62,208 nt of DNA from an uncultured Prevotella sp. (GCA_900317685.1 ONHQ01000014.1:1-62208); one strand, 5' to 3'; counted from the first letter of the stretch, positions 50,089-60,179 are shown. Numbers and translations are program-made. The notes: a model not told the origin generated them from the letters alone.

Positions 50089-50640
50089 AAAAAATATGTT
50101 GCTCTCAGCCGTTGCCGCACTTTAGAAGGCATACACCTACTGTCGCAGATCCCTTCACAAAAAATTAAAGCTGATAAGGTTGTCCAACAATATATGGATT
50201 GTATTGACAAAGATGGAATTGTCAGCCTTCCAGAAGAGTTTGAGCCTATTAAGTATGAGACTGGAGCATTGGAATTGAATGTCAGACGCTCGGTGTTTTG
50301 TAACGTAAGGGATGGCATTAAAAAGTTCTATAGTCACACCATTTATGACTTAGAATACGCTAAAAAATTGTTTCTGTATAAAGGCGATAAGGTCTGTGTT
50401 AATAAAATTTTTAGCTCAGTCAAGAAGAAATGGAGCCATAGTGACATAAACGACGGTAATTGTCCTTTTGTCGTCAGACAGTATAAAGATGCAATTCTTA
50501 GTTGTCAAGATATGGGAAAGAGGTTGTATGTTGATATTGATGGTGATATAGAAGTATATTTAGCAAAGGATCCTTATGGTTCTGATGCTTGGGCTTTCAA
50601 ATTCAGGATAGGTAAAGTAAAAAAATTAATTGCTTTATAA
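50089..50640 (+). pseudogene. 3' remnant of a PIF1-like helicase gene
   Basis: An open frame of 183 codons bounded upstream by a TGA at 50086-50088 reads KKYVALSRCRTLEGIHLLSQ, IPSQKIKADKVVQQYMD and continues through VSLPEEFEPIKYETGALELN to a TAA at 50638-50640. The YVALSRCRTLEGI block is the C-terminal signature of PIF1/RecD-type helicases (helicase motif VI with following strand). Everything upstream, including the Walker motifs, is missing, so this is a truncated gene. The last about 130 residues are an accessory C-terminal domain that I do not recognise. An internal ATG at 50194 could only make a helicase-free fragment. Confidence 0.65.
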
Positions 50641-51402
50641 AATAATGTGTTATTGATGGTAAACTTCATCCCTGTCGGCACTTACTTTTGGAGATTTTTA
50701 CACGTAGTTATAGACGATAAAGTCGCGGCATCTTCTTATCCCGATTATGCTACCAATGGCGCAGACACCGATTGCATCGAAGTCTGCGCCATTATACATC
50801 TGGGACTTTCCCGCCATTTTCCCACTTTGTGGCAAAATAGCGGGTATATTGTCTCGTTCCGGTCTTGTTTCTGAAATGTTGCTTAGCCATTCTACATTGG
50901 TATATGTGAGTTGATGGATAGGCGTACATCTCACTGTACCTTTACAAGACATGTCCACCTTGCTCAAAATGAGGGTTAATAAAAAAGTAGAAGTTTCTGA
51001 GTGTCCTCAGATAATGAAAGAGAAATATATGATAACCGATGAAGTTAAACTACTAATCTATCGAATAAATCTATGTCAACTTTATCAAGATTTACGAGCA
51101 TTCATTCTAATTCATTATTTACGATGGCGGGAAGAATGGCGGACTTTTTTATGTTGCGATTGCGCAAAATCACTGATTTAGAATACTTTAAGAACAATTA
51201 GCATAATCAAAAAGCAGACATAACATCAACAGAATCTTTCTCATTTTATATATCAATTATTATGTAAAGTTAGCACTTGAGCGAATTACAATTTGCAAAA
51301 GTATAAAATAATATTATAACCTAATAGAAAAAAGTATTAATTTTAATCAGAATTAATCAAATGTCGAAGTAAGTTTGGATTATTGACCATCGCAAGGGGA
51401 AA
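50641..51402. other. Decayed AT-rich DNA, no supported gene
   Basis: Three short overlapping open frames on both strands (75-90 codons) lack recognisable domains, promoters and ribosome sites. This may be what remains of mobile-element or defence-island DNA. Confidence 0.4.
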
Positions 51403-51643
51403 ATGAGACATTCAAACGTCCGCCGATAAAACAAAAATAACATACATAGAGTTCGGCCGTTTGCAGGTTGCGGTACTTGTGGCAGTCCGTACCCCTTGTA
51501 TGTATGATCATCGGCCATTTGCAGGGTGCGGCCCTTGTGGCCGTCCGCACCCAACAGACATTCATAAACGTCCGCCGACAAAACAATAATTACATACAAG
51601 GGGTGCGGACGGCCACAAGGGCCGCGCCCTGCAATTGCGATGT
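51403..51643. repeat. GTGCGGACGGCC hairpin repeat family, copy 3
   Basis: A partial spacer plus half unit (51405-51500) and then a full hairpin (arms about 51521-51553 and 51602-51634) with spacer CAGACATTCATAAACG. It matches copy 2 at 25.3 kb closely and lies in the same orientation. Confidence 0.8.
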
Positions 51644-51661
51644 AACTTTTAATACCCAATT

Positions 51662-51702
51662 ATGAGCTCTCTTCACCAAACACAGGGTTGGCCCTGTGCG
51701 CC
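51662..51702. repeat. Repeat ATGAGCTCTCT...CCCTGTGCGCC, copy 2
   Basis: Nearly identical to 16329-16370, and in both places it follows a GTGCGGACGGCC hairpin element. Confidence 0.75.
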
Positions 51703-51810
51703 AAATTCGTCTTTCTTATCTGTTCAGAGTAAAGCACGTATTCCGGGCCATAATCGTATTTCTGCTTGAAATAAGTGGTGGGCTGCGGGCTTCATGAAAT
51801 AGTCGGATGC

Positions 51811-51855
51811 AATGTCCGCTGAGGGCAGCGGGTCTCCCGGGTAGTGGCCTTACAA
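51811..51855. repeat. Partial copy of the CCGCTGAGGGCAG repeat
   Basis: AATGTCCGCTGAGGGCAG matches 2216-2233, including flanks, but the complementary arm is replaced by CGGGTCTCCCGGG. The rest of 51703-52003 shows no gene. Confidence 0.6.
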
Positions 51856-52003
51856 CTTTGATACATTTGTTATGAATCTTATCTTAGGATAGTGGAATGA
51901 GAAGAATACGTAAACAAAGGCGTGCTTTGTTTGCGTATTCCTGAGGTGTTGACAGTCTTGTGACGTCAGCAGTATGAGTCGTTGCCGTCAGGTCGGGCGG
52001 GCA

Positions 52004-53671
52004 TTAGTTTACCTTCTTTCCCCAATATGTGAACAGATTGCTTTTACTGTTGTAGTTGCTGAGGCCTGAGAAGACGATAGTAGCCTTTCTGGGCTTTGCC
52101 TCCCAGTCGACTTCACGGCTGAGGTACATGGGTATGCCCGCAATATAAAGGATGCCGGCTGCCTTGTCGTATTTCCACGTTGAGCCAGCCTTAAAGCCTT
52201 CCGTGATCTTGTGGTTGCTGCCCAGTGTCATAGCGACCGACGTGCACTGTTGTCCTGCTTTGTACGACAAAGGTATCAGCTCCCATTTGCCTTTGAGCTC
52301 ACTCTCCAGAATGGTGAGTTGGGGAACGTTGCCATATCTTTCCGGCATGACGACAGGCCATCCGTCTGTTGTCCATCTCAGCGATCTCACTTGTCCCATC
52401 ATGATGGCGTTGGAGTAGGGGTTTCCGTTGGTGTTGGCCGGCAGACGTCCCTGCGAGGCAAAGAACCAGTTGCCCTTGCCGTCGTCGAATACACAGCAGT
52501 GCGACACGCCGACCCATCCACTGTGGCCGTTGAAGCGATAAGGATGAGTGACAATTGGATAGGCTTCTCCGCCTTTGGCGGTACAGTCGCGCCCATCCTT
52601 TCCATAGTAAGGACCAAGGATGTTCTTCGACCTCAGCACTCGTGTGTTGTAAGCCACAGAGAGCTCATCATAGGCCAGGAACAGATAGTAATAGCCATTG
52701 TGGTATACCACTTCGGGTCCCTCGGATCCCTGCCAGCGGCTGCTGAGGTTGCGCGAATATACGCGCTGGCCATAGCTGGAGATGTTTCCCCAGGGATTGC
52801 CCTGTCGGGTATAAGGCTTACCCGTGTTGGGGTTGATGCGCAGGGCTACGATACCGGAATGCCAGGAGCCGTAGAGCAGATAGTGCTTACCATCGGGACA
52901 GATGATGTAGGTAGGATCAATGGCGTTGTATTTGAAGTAAGCGTTCCAGTCACTGCCCGACGGGCGGTAATAGTTAAATCCCTTGTCTGTAGACGATGTG
53001 GTGACCATGCCTTTATCGACCCAGTTGTTGGAAGCCGGATCGGACGTCTCCATCACGCCGATGAAGGCACGCTCTGTCCAAGAGTTGCACCAGTTGGCGG
53101 CATCGTTGTATTTTCCGTTTCCAATGTAGTTGTCCACCACAATGGAGTAGTACATTCTGTAGAGTCCGTTCCTCACCTTGCGGGCGCATGGAGCCCAGAA
53201 GCAGTAGCGGAACTTTTTGATGGGTGGCAACCCCATGGCAGCACGGTATTCGTTGGTCTTTGTAGCCACCCACGACGGCTGTCGGTGCATGGTGGATCCC
53301 ACCCACGACCAGTGTACTAAGTCTTTGGAGCGGCGGCAGAAGAAATGTCCGTGGCCATCCAGTGCGTTGCCGTAAGAGGCGTCGGTCTGATACATATAGT
53401 AGTACCCGTCGTCGGCCTTCATCACGGATGGATCATGTACATTGGCAAGGTTCCAGTTGCCCCGCTGACTCCAGTCGGCGATGGCGGAGTAGTCGTCGGC
53501 GTAGGTGGGAGCCGAATAGGTAGAGAGTCTGCCGGCACGGGTGGTAAGTGAGGTGGAGTCGCGTACGGGCGAAGCTTCTTCCGAGGGATCGTCTGTGATC
53601 ATTTGGTTGCTGCAACCCGACAGGGCGAGTGCCGCCATCCAAATCACGTTTGTAAGTAATAGCTTGTTCAT
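52004..53671 (-). CDS. GH43 arabinanase-type lipoprotein
   Basis: 555 residues. Lipoprotein signal with lipobox ALSGCSN (Cys20), so it is anchored in a cell membrane, in Bacteroidetes often surface-exposed. The five-bladed beta-propeller of GH43 is evident: NVHDPSVMKADDGYYYMYQT (catalytic-base Asp), RYCFWAPCARKVRNGLYRMY, YNAIDPTYIICPDGKHYLLY (pKa-modulating Asp), GSEGPEVVYHNGYYYLFLAY (catalytic-acid Glu) and GVSHCCVFDDGKGNWFF. The pattern fits endo-1,5-alpha-L-arabinanase. The last about 100 residues form an additional beta domain. It stands alone without SusC/SusD genes. Confidence 0.88.
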   Translation of the reverse strand: MNKLLLTNVIWMAALALSGCSNQMITDDPSEEASPVRDSTSLTTRAGRLSTYSAPTYADDYSAIADWSQRGNWNLANVHDPSVMKADDGYYYMYQTDASYGNALDGHGHFFCRRSKDLVHWSWVGSTMHRQPSWVATKTNEYRAAMGLPPIKKFRYCFWAPCARKVRNGLYRMYYSIVVDNYIGNGKYNDAANWCNSWTERAFIGVMETSDPASNNWVDKGMVTTSSTDKGFNYYRPSGSDWNAYFKYNAIDPTYIICPDGKHYLLYGSWHSGIVALRINPNTGKPYTRQGNPWGNISSYGQRVYSRNLSSRWQGSEGPEVVYHNGYYYLFLAYDELSVAYNTRVLRSKNILGPYYGKDGRDCTAKGGEAYPIVTHPYRFNGHSGWVGVSHCCVFDDGKGNWFFASQGRLPANTNGNPYSNAIMMGQVRSLRWTTDGWPVVMPERYGNVPQLTILESELKGKWELIPLSYKAGQQCTSVAMTLGSNHKITEGFKAGSTWKYDKAAGILYIAGIPMYLSREVDWEAKPRKATIVFSGLSNYNSKSNLFTYWGKKVN

Positions 53672-53925
53672 TTTTGATTGTGTATGGATTAGTAAAACAG
53701 ATTGTTACTAAGTAATTTGCTGATCTCTTGTGGAACTTTTAGCTCCCACTTCTCAAGACTCTCTGCTGGTTGCAAAATTAATGTGATCAAGTTAATCGTG
53801 CAAGCGTCTGGCCCTACTATTTTTTGTCTTCTATCATTTTGTCCACTCATTTCTCTTATTTTGTCCACCGTGGCAGAACCCTTGGGTCTGTATCATGGAT
53901 AGTTGGAGCATGTGACGGGAGTCAT
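53672..53925. other. Gene-free spacer
   Basis: Between the GH43 start and the gltBD terminator. TTGCAAAATTAATG at about 53771 reads as CATTAATTTTGCAA on the minus strand, containing TTAATTTTGC (TAATTTTG fits TAnnTTTG), a plausible GH43 promoter about 105 nt upstream of its ATG. Confidence 0.45.
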
Positions 53926-53971
53926 AAAAAAAAAGATCAACCCGGACGTTGATAACTGTTCCAGGTTGATC
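53926..53971 (-). terminator. Rho-independent terminator of gltBD
   Basis: On the minus strand GATCAACCTGGAAC pairs with GTCCGGGTTGATC and is followed by nine T. It lies 67 nt after the gltD stop codon. Confidence 0.88.
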
Positions 53972-54037
53972 CCCTTGATGTATTTTATGATTTGATTTGC
54001 ACTGAATAGGTTTGTCCTCTTCTGTGAGGGCTTAAGC

Positions 54038-55468
54038 CTACTTCAGCATTTTGTCGACTTTCTCAGCCACTTCCTTACCACTGGCCATGGCGCGCACCAC
54101 GAGACTGGCACCTGAGGCAGCGTCACCGGCAACGAAGACGTTGGCAGGGAACTGAGGCTGTTGCGGACGGAGGAAGCCCATAGCGAGAAGCACCATCTCT
54201 GCGGGGATGATCTCCGGATCCTTGGCAGGCTTCATCAGCGGGCGGCCACCTTCCGGATTCGGTACCCATGTGATCTCCTGCACCTTCACGCCGGTGAGCT
54301 TTCCGTTCTTGCCGAGGAACTCCAGTGAGTTGATATTCCAACGGCGCACGCAGCCCTCTTCGTGAGAAGATGTCGTCTTCAGGGTGCGCGGCCAGTTCGG
54401 CCACGGATTCTTAGGATCATCGGGGCCCACGGGCGGCTTCGGCATGATCTCGATCTGCGTCACGCTCTTGGCACCCTGGCGATGAGCAGTGCCGATACAG
54501 TCGGAACCGGTGTCACCACCACCGATGACCAGCACGTTCTTGCCCTTGGCATTGACGAGCTCGTCGCGGCTGAACTCCTGTCCGGCGAGCTCACGGTTTT
54601 GCTGCGAGAGCATCTCCAGAGCGAAGTACACACCCTTGAGGTCGCGTCCGGGAATCTTCAGGTCGCGGGCTGTCGGCGTACCGGTAGCGATGACCACGGC
54701 GTCGAAGTCCTCGCTGAGCTTGTCGACGGTGACGGTCTTGTCCTTGCCGAGTGTCGGGTCGTTCTGAATGTTGGCAGCGATCTCGCCCTTGTCGTCAGCA
54801 CTCTTCTTCTTGGAGTCGACGAGCTTCACGCCAAACTCAAAGACAATGCCTTCCTCGCGCAGCAGTTTGAGGCGGCGGTCGATGATCGACTTGTTGAGCT
54901 TGAAGTTAGGGATGCCATAGCGGAGCAGTCCGCCTGCATCCTCGCGAGCATCGTAGACAGTGACGGTGTAGCCCTTTTGGTTGAGGCGAGTGGCGGCAGT
55001 CAGACCGGCAGGACCGGCACCGACGACAGCGACTTTCTTGCCATTGCGCTCCGGCACGTGTGGCTTGACATAATCCTCACCGAAGGCGTGCTCGATGATG
55101 GCGGCCTCGTCCTCGCGGTTGGTTGTTGGCTCGTGCTCCATGAGGTTGAGCACGCAGGCCTTCTCGCAGAGCGCCGGGCAGATGCGGCCGGTGAACTCCG
55201 GGAAGTCGTTGGTCTCGGTCAGCAACTCATAGGCCAGCTGCCAGTCGCCGCGGTAGAGGGCATCGTTCCACTCTGGCGGTTTGTTGCCAATGGGGCAAGC
55301 CCAGTGGCAGAAAGGCACACCGCAGTCCATGCAGCGGCTTGCCTGCAGTCGGCGGTCATTACTGTTGAGTGTCTGCTCCACTTCGCCGAAGTCGTGGATG
55401 CGGTCATGTATAGGGCGGTAGCCGGCTTCCTTGCGCTCCACCTCTAAAAATCCTCTTGGATTACCCAT
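54038..55468 (-). CDS. gltD: Glutamate synthase small subunit
   Basis: 476 residues. N-terminal ferredoxin-like region with CMDCGVPFCHWACPIGNKPP and CPALCEKACVL (4Fe-4S ligands), FAD-binding VAVVGAGPAGLTAATRLNQK, the second dinucleotide site VLVIGGGDTGSDCIGTAHRQ for NADPH, and the C-terminal FVAGDAASGASLVVRAM. It passes electrons from NADPH to GltB for glutamate formation from 2-oxoglutarate and glutamine. It is downstream of gltB, separated by 131 nt of ATTCAACATT repeats, and followed by a strong terminator. Confidence 0.96.
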   Translation of the reverse strand: MGNPRGFLEVERKEAGYRPIHDRIHDFGEVEQTLNSNDRRLQASRCMDCGVPFCHWACPIGNKPPEWNDALYRGDWQLAYELLTETNDFPEFTGRICPALCEKACVLNLMEHEPTTNREDEAAIIEHAFGEDYVKPHVPERNGKKVAVVGAGPAGLTAATRLNQKGYTVTVYDAREDAGGLLRYGIPNFKLNKSIIDRRLKLLREEGIVFEFGVKLVDSKKKSADDKGEIAANIQNDPTLGKDKTVTVDKLSEDFDAVVIATGTPTARDLKIPGRDLKGVYFALEMLSQQNRELAGQEFSRDELVNAKGKNVLVIGGGDTGSDCIGTAHRQGAKSVTQIEIMPKPPVGPDDPKNPWPNWPRTLKTTSSHEEGCVRRWNINSLEFLGKNGKLTGVKVQEITWVPNPEGGRPLMKPAKDPEIIPAEMVLLAMGFLRPQQPQFPANVFVAGDAASGASLVVRAMASGKEVAEKVDKMLK

Positions 55469-55599
55469 ATCTTCTTAATGTTGAATGTTCAATGTTGAGT
55501 GATTGCTAATGATGAATGTTGAGTGCTGAATGTTGTGAGCGGAATGCTGCATGTTAATGTTGTATCCATTCCTCATCCAACATTCAACATCCATCATTC
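55469..55599. repeat. TGTTGAATGTTCAATGTTGA-type repeats between gltB and gltD
   Basis: Repeated AATGTTGAATG, ATGTTGAGTG and CATCCAACATTCAACATCC units, including inverted pairs that can fold. The same kind of sequence precedes folE at 12037-12243. Confidence 0.7.
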
Positions 55600-58500
55600 T
55601 TAATAGTCTCTCTGCATGTCAGCGATCTTCTGCTGGAGCTTCTTGACCTGCTCTTCCTGCAGCACACGCTTGTACTCGATAGGCACTACCTGGATGAACT
55701 CTTCGACGTAGTGGTTCCAGTCGTCGAGCATCGTGCGGGCGAGCTTCGAGCCAGTGTAGAGATAGTGCTGGCGGATGAGCTCATGGAGCTCCTTTCGGTA
55801 GGTGGTCTCCTCGACAAGGTTGATCTCCACCATATCCATGTTGCAGAAGTAGTCGAAGTTGTGGTTCTTGTCCCAGACGTAGGCTACACCACCACTCATA
55901 CCAGCGGCGAAGTTGCGGCCTGTAGGACCGAGGACGACGACACGGCCACCCGTCATATACTCACAGCAGTGGTCTCCGGCGCCCTCCACGACGGCGATGG
56001 CACCAGAGTTACGCACGGCGAAGCGCTCACCGACCTGTCCGTTGATGTAGAGCTCGCCGGAAGTAGCACCATACAGACCCGTGTTGCCGGCGATGATGTT
56101 GTCCTCGGCGTTGAAGTTGCTGCGGATCGGGGGCAGGATGGAGATGCGGCCACCGGAGAGACCTTTACCGAAGTAGTCATTGGTCTCGCCCTCGAGTTTA
56201 AAGCTCACACCGTGAACGAGGAAGGCACCGAAGCTCTGGCCGGCAGAGCCCTTGAACTTGATGTTGATCGTGTCGTCGGGCAGGCCTTCTTCGCCATACT
56301 TCGAGGCGATGAGTCCGCTGAGCATGGTACCTACTGCGCGGTTGGTGTTGCGGATGGCATAGTCGAGGTTGATCTCTTCCTTCTTCTCGATGGCGTTTTG
56401 TGCGCTGGCGATGATCTGCTGGTCCAGCAGATCATGGATGTCGTGATCCTGCAGCTTGGTGCAGTAGAGCGACGAGTCGCCGGTCTCGCGATGGAGCAGG
56501 TTGGAGAAGTCGAGACTCTTCCACTTGGCCACCGTCTCCTCGTTGACATTGGCCTCCTCGGCCTTGATGTCACGCGGCACGATGAGCTCGGTGTGACCGA
56601 CTATTTCGTTGAGTGAGGTATAGCCCATCTCGGCGAGGTATTCACGTACCTCCTGAGCGATGAACTTCATATAGTTGACTACGTTGTGGTAGCTGCCCTG
56701 GAAGTGAGCGCGTAGTTTCGGATCCTGCGTAGCCACACCCATCGGACAGGTGTTTTGCGAGCATTTGCGCATCATCACACAGCCTAAGGTGATCAGTGCG
56801 GAAGTACCGAAGCCGAACTCCTCAGCACCGAGCAGTGCCATGAGGATGACATCGAGACCTGTCTTCAGCTGGCCGTCGACTTGCAGGCGGGCCAGCGAGC
56901 GCAGTCCGTTGCGGACGAGCGTCTGCTGTGTCTCGGCAATACCGATCTCAGGCGAGATACCCGCGAAGCGCATACTGCTGGCAGGACTTGCACCCGTACC
57001 GCCCTCTGCGCCGGAGATGACCACAAGGTCGGCCTTAGCCTTCACCACGCCGGCAGCAATGGTGCCCACGCCGCTCTCGGCAACGAGCTTCACGGAGATG
57101 GCAGCCTTCGGGTTGACATTCTTCAAATCGAAGATCAACTGTTTGAGGTCCTCGATGGAGTAGATGTCGTGATGAGGCGGTGGAGAGATGAGCGAGATGC
57201 CCGGGATGGAGTGACGCGTCTTGGCGATGATATCGTTGACCTTGTAGCCGGGCAGCTGTCCGCCCTCACCCGGCTTGGCACCCTGCGCCACCTTGATCTG
57301 GATCTCCTCAGCGTTGACAAGGTATTCTGTGGTGACGCCGAAACGTCCGGAAGCCACCTGCTTGGTCTTACTGCTCAGGCTGATGCCGTCGACCGTACCG
57401 GAATAGCGGTCGCGGTCCTCACCGCCCTCACCGGTGTTGCTGCGTGCGCCGAGGGCGTTCATGGCCAGAGCCAGAGCCTCGTGAGCCTCCTTGCTCAGGG
57501 CACCGAAGCTCATGGCACCGGTGACGAAGTGCTTGACGATGCTCTCCACGGGCTCCACCTTATTAATATCTATCGGGTTGCGCTTGAAGTCCAGGAAGTC
57601 GCGGACGAAGATCGGCTCCTTCTTGTGGTCGACAAGATTGGAGAATTTCTTGAACAACTCGTAGTTACCTGTGCGGGTGGCGAGCTGGAGTGTGGCGATC
57701 GTCTCGGGGTTCCAGGCGTGGTCGATGCCGTCCTTGCGCCAGTGGAACTGTCCGAGGTTCTTCAGTGGCAGTTCGATGTGGAGCGTCTCCTCCTCTTTCT
57801 CAGTGTTCACGGCAGCTCTGTGGAAGCGGAGCTGATCGCGGGCGATGGTGTCGAGACCGATGCCGCCGATGCTGCTCGTGTCGGTGCCGAAGTAAGCCTT
57901 CAGCAGTCCCTGGGACAGGCCGACGGCCTCGAAGATCTGCGCACCACGGTAAGAACGGATCGTGGAGATGCCCATCTTGGCCATGATCTTGAACAGTCCT
58001 TTCTTCACAGCCTTGATATAGTTGGCTTCGGCCGTCGCATAGTTCTCCTGAATCTTGCCTTTCTTTACCAGGTCGTCGAGAACGGCGTAGGTCATGTAAG
58101 GACAGAGGGCGGAAGCACCGTAGCCCAGGAGCAGGGCAGCGTGCATCACTTCGCGGATCTCACCGCTTTCCACGATCAGCGCTGTCTGCACGCGTTTGCC
58201 CACGTTGATTAGATAGTGGTGTACGGCACTCACGGCGAGCAGCGACGGGATGGCGATGTGCTTGTCATCGATGTCGCGGTCGGAGAGGATGATATAGTTA
58301 TATCCGTCGTCAACACTCTGCTCGGCGTCGTGGCACAGGCGGTCGATGGCCTCGTGGAGCCGCTCGCCTCCCATGGCCGGATCAGCGGGAGCCTCAAAGG
58401 TCATGCTGAGTTTGCGTGTGTTGAAACCTTTATAGCGGATGTTGCAAAGAATGTCGAGTTGGGCGTTGGTCAGGATGGGGTGGGGCAGACGCACCATCTT

Positions 58501-60132
58501 GCAGTTGGTCTCGTCGGGGTTGAGGATGCCGGTGCCCACGCGGCCGATGTACTCCGTGAGACTCATCACGAGGTTCTCACGAATGGAGTCGATGGCCGGG
58601 TTGGTGACCTGGGCGAACTGCTGGCGGAAGTAATTGAAGAAGATCTGCGGTTTGGGAGACAGCACGGCCAGCGGCGTGTCGTTGCCCATGGAAGCCGTAG
58701 GCTCCTGTCCCTTGGTGGACATAGGGATCAGCGTGTCCTTGATGTCTTCCTCGCCAAAACCAAACTCCACCTCTTTGGCATGGAGGTGATCTACGCTGTT
58801 GCTGACTTTGCGACCTGAACGGATGTTGGCCAGGTCGATGCGATTGGTGTTGAGCCACTGGCGATAAGGATGCTGCGAAGCGAGACGCTCCTTGATCTCT
58901 CCATCGTAGTAGATCTTTCCCTCTTCGGTATCGACGAGCAGGATCTTACCCGGCTGCAGGCGTCCTTTCTCTGCGATCTCGGTCGGGTCGAAGTCCATCA
59001 CGCCGACCTCAGAGGCCACCACCATGGTGCCGTTCTTCGTGATCGTGTAGCGGGCCGGGCGCAGACCATTGCGGTCGAGCATACCTCCGGCGTAGCGGCC
59101 GTCGCTGAACATCAGGGCGGCAGGACCGTCCCACGGCTCCATGAGGATGGAATGATATTCATAGAAGGCCTTCAGATCCTCGCTGATCGGGTTCTTGTCG
59201 TTGAAGCTCTCGGGAATCATCACCGAGAGGGCGTGCGGCAGACTCATGCCGTTCATGACGAAGAATTCAAAGACGTTGTCCAGCGAGGCCGAGTCACTCA
59301 TGTCGGGCTGCACGATCGGCGAGATGTCGCGGATGTCGCCGAGTGCCTCTGACGAGAGCACACTCTCACGTGCCTTCATCCAGGAGCGGTTGCCGCGGAT
59401 GGTGTTGATCTCACCATTATGGCAGAGCAGACGGAACGGCTGTGCCAAGGCCCATGTGGGGAACGTGTTGGTGGAGAAGCGGGAGTGCACGAGTGCCAGT
59501 CCGCTGGTGAAATAGTTGTTGGTCAGATCGGGATAGTACTGACGCAGCTGCAGGCTGGAGAGCATACCCTTGTAGACGATGGTCTTGCTGGAGAGCGAGC
59601 AGATATAGAAGTCCTTGTCGTGGACGCGGCGCTCGATCTTCTTTCTTATTATATATAAGGTGCGCTCGAAGACAGGCACCTTGTCGTCGCTGACGCCGGT
59701 GATAAACACCTGCTTGACGTCAGGCTCCGACTCCAGTGCGGCCTCGCCTAAGCAGTCGGGATTTGTCGGCACCGAGCGCAGGTGCATGAGCTGTAATCCC
59801 TCGCGCTCGATCTCTTCGATCATGATGGAAAGAATGGACTGTTGGCGTTTCTCATCCTTAGGCAAGAAGATCAATCCTGTACCGTACTTGCCCTTCTCCG
59901 GAACTGGAATACCCTGAAGCAATATAAACTCGTGGGGAATCTGCAGCAGAATACCTGCACCGTCGCCGGTCTTTCCGTCAGCGCCCTCAGCGCCACGATG
60001 GCGCAGGTTTTCGAGCACTTTCAGGGCGTTGTCGACGAGCTGGTGCGACTTGCCGCCGTGGATATTCACCACCATACCTACGCCGCACGCATCGTGCTCA
60101 TAGGCGCTGTTGTACAATCCATTTCTTTGCAT
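55600..60132 (-). CDS. gltB: Glutamate synthase large subunit
   Basis: 1,510 residues. After a 15-residue propeptide (MQRNGLYNSAYEHDA) comes the N-terminal nucleophile Cys16 of the class II glutamine amidotransferase domain (about 16-430, with LRHRGAEGADGKTGDGAGIL). A central linking domain and the FMN/2-oxoglutarate synthase domain follow (VISGAEGGTGASPASSMRFA), the 3Fe-4S motif CVMMRKCSQNTCPMGVATQD, and the C-terminal GXGXG beta-helix (IIAGNTGLYGATSGELYING, GDHCCEYMTGGRVVVLGPTG). With GltD it makes two glutamates from glutamine and 2-oxoglutarate. Length is standard. Confidence 0.97.
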   Translation of the reverse strand: MQRNGLYNSAYEHDACGVGMVVNIHGGKSHQLVDNALKVLENLRHRGAEGADGKTGDGAGILLQIPHEFILLQGIPVPEKGKYGTGLIFLPKDEKRQQSILSIMIEEIEREGLQLMHLRSVPTNPDCLGEAALESEPDVKQVFITGVSDDKVPVFERTLYIIRKKIERRVHDKDFYICSLSSKTIVYKGMLSSLQLRQYYPDLTNNYFTSGLALVHSRFSTNTFPTWALAQPFRLLCHNGEINTIRGNRSWMKARESVLSSEALGDIRDISPIVQPDMSDSASLDNVFEFFVMNGMSLPHALSVMIPESFNDKNPISEDLKAFYEYHSILMEPWDGPAALMFSDGRYAGGMLDRNGLRPARYTITKNGTMVVASEVGVMDFDPTEIAEKGRLQPGKILLVDTEEGKIYYDGEIKERLASQHPYRQWLNTNRIDLANIRSGRKVSNSVDHLHAKEVEFGFGEEDIKDTLIPMSTKGQEPTASMGNDTPLAVLSPKPQIFFNYFRQQFAQVTNPAIDSIRENLVMSLTEYIGRVGTGILNPDETNCKMVRLPHPILTNAQLDILCNIRYKGFNTRKLSMTFEAPADPAMGGERLHEAIDRLCHDAEQSVDDGYNYIILSDRDIDDKHIAIPSLLAVSAVHHYLINVGKRVQTALIVESGEIREVMHAALLLGYGASALCPYMTYAVLDDLVKKGKIQENYATAEANYIKAVKKGLFKIMAKMGISTIRSYRGAQIFEAVGLSQGLLKAYFGTDTSSIGGIGLDTIARDQLRFHRAAVNTEKEEETLHIELPLKNLGQFHWRKDGIDHAWNPETIATLQLATRTGNYELFKKFSNLVDHKKEPIFVRDFLDFKRNPIDINKVEPVESIVKHFVTGAMSFGALSKEAHEALALAMNALGARSNTGEGGEDRDRYSGTVDGISLSSKTKQVASGRFGVTTEYLVNAEEIQIKVAQGAKPGEGGQLPGYKVNDIIAKTRHSIPGISLISPPPHHDIYSIEDLKQLIFDLKNVNPKAAISVKLVAESGVGTIAAGVVKAKADLVVISGAEGGTGASPASSMRFAGISPEIGIAETQQTLVRNGLRSLARLQVDGQLKTGLDVILMALLGAEEFGFGTSALITLGCVMMRKCSQNTCPMGVATQDPKLRAHFQGSYHNVVNYMKFIAQEVREYLAEMGYTSLNEIVGHTELIVPRDIKAEEANVNEETVAKWKSLDFSNLLHRETGDSSLYCTKLQDHDIHDLLDQQIIASAQNAIEKKEEINLDYAIRNTNRAVGTMLSGLIASKYGEEGLPDDTINIKFKGSAGQSFGAFLVHGVSFKLEGETNDYFGKGLSGGRISILPPIRSNFNAEDNIIAGNTGLYGATSGELYINGQVGERFAVRNSGAIAVVEGAGDHCCEYMTGGRVVVLGPTGRNFAAGMSGGVAYVWDKNHNFDYFCNMDMVEINLVEETTYRKELHELIRQHYLYTGSKLARTMLDDWNHYVEEFIQVVPIEYKRVLQEEQVKKLQQKIADMQRDY

Positions 60133-60171
60133 TTGCTAACGTATTTGGTTATTTCACTTTCAAATTGACTA

Positions 60172-60179
60172 CAAAATTA
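60172..60179 (-). promoter_or_regulatory. -7 box of gltB
   Basis: TAATTTTG on the minus strand fits TAnnTTTG, 40 nt before the gltB ATG. No convincing -33 element. Confidence 0.55.

Noticed and set aside
50698-50967. Minus-strand open frame of 89 codons
   Set aside because: No domain, promoter or ribosome site, and it overlaps other weak frames on the plus strand; probably decayed DNA.
52211-53320. Plus-strand open frame of 369 codons
   Set aside because: Antisense to the GH43 gene, which has a lipobox and all catalytic blocks.
54362-55447. Plus-strand open frame of 361 codons
   Set aside because: Antisense shadow of gltD.
56881-58212. Plus-strand open frame of 443 codons
   Set aside because: Antisense shadow of gltB.
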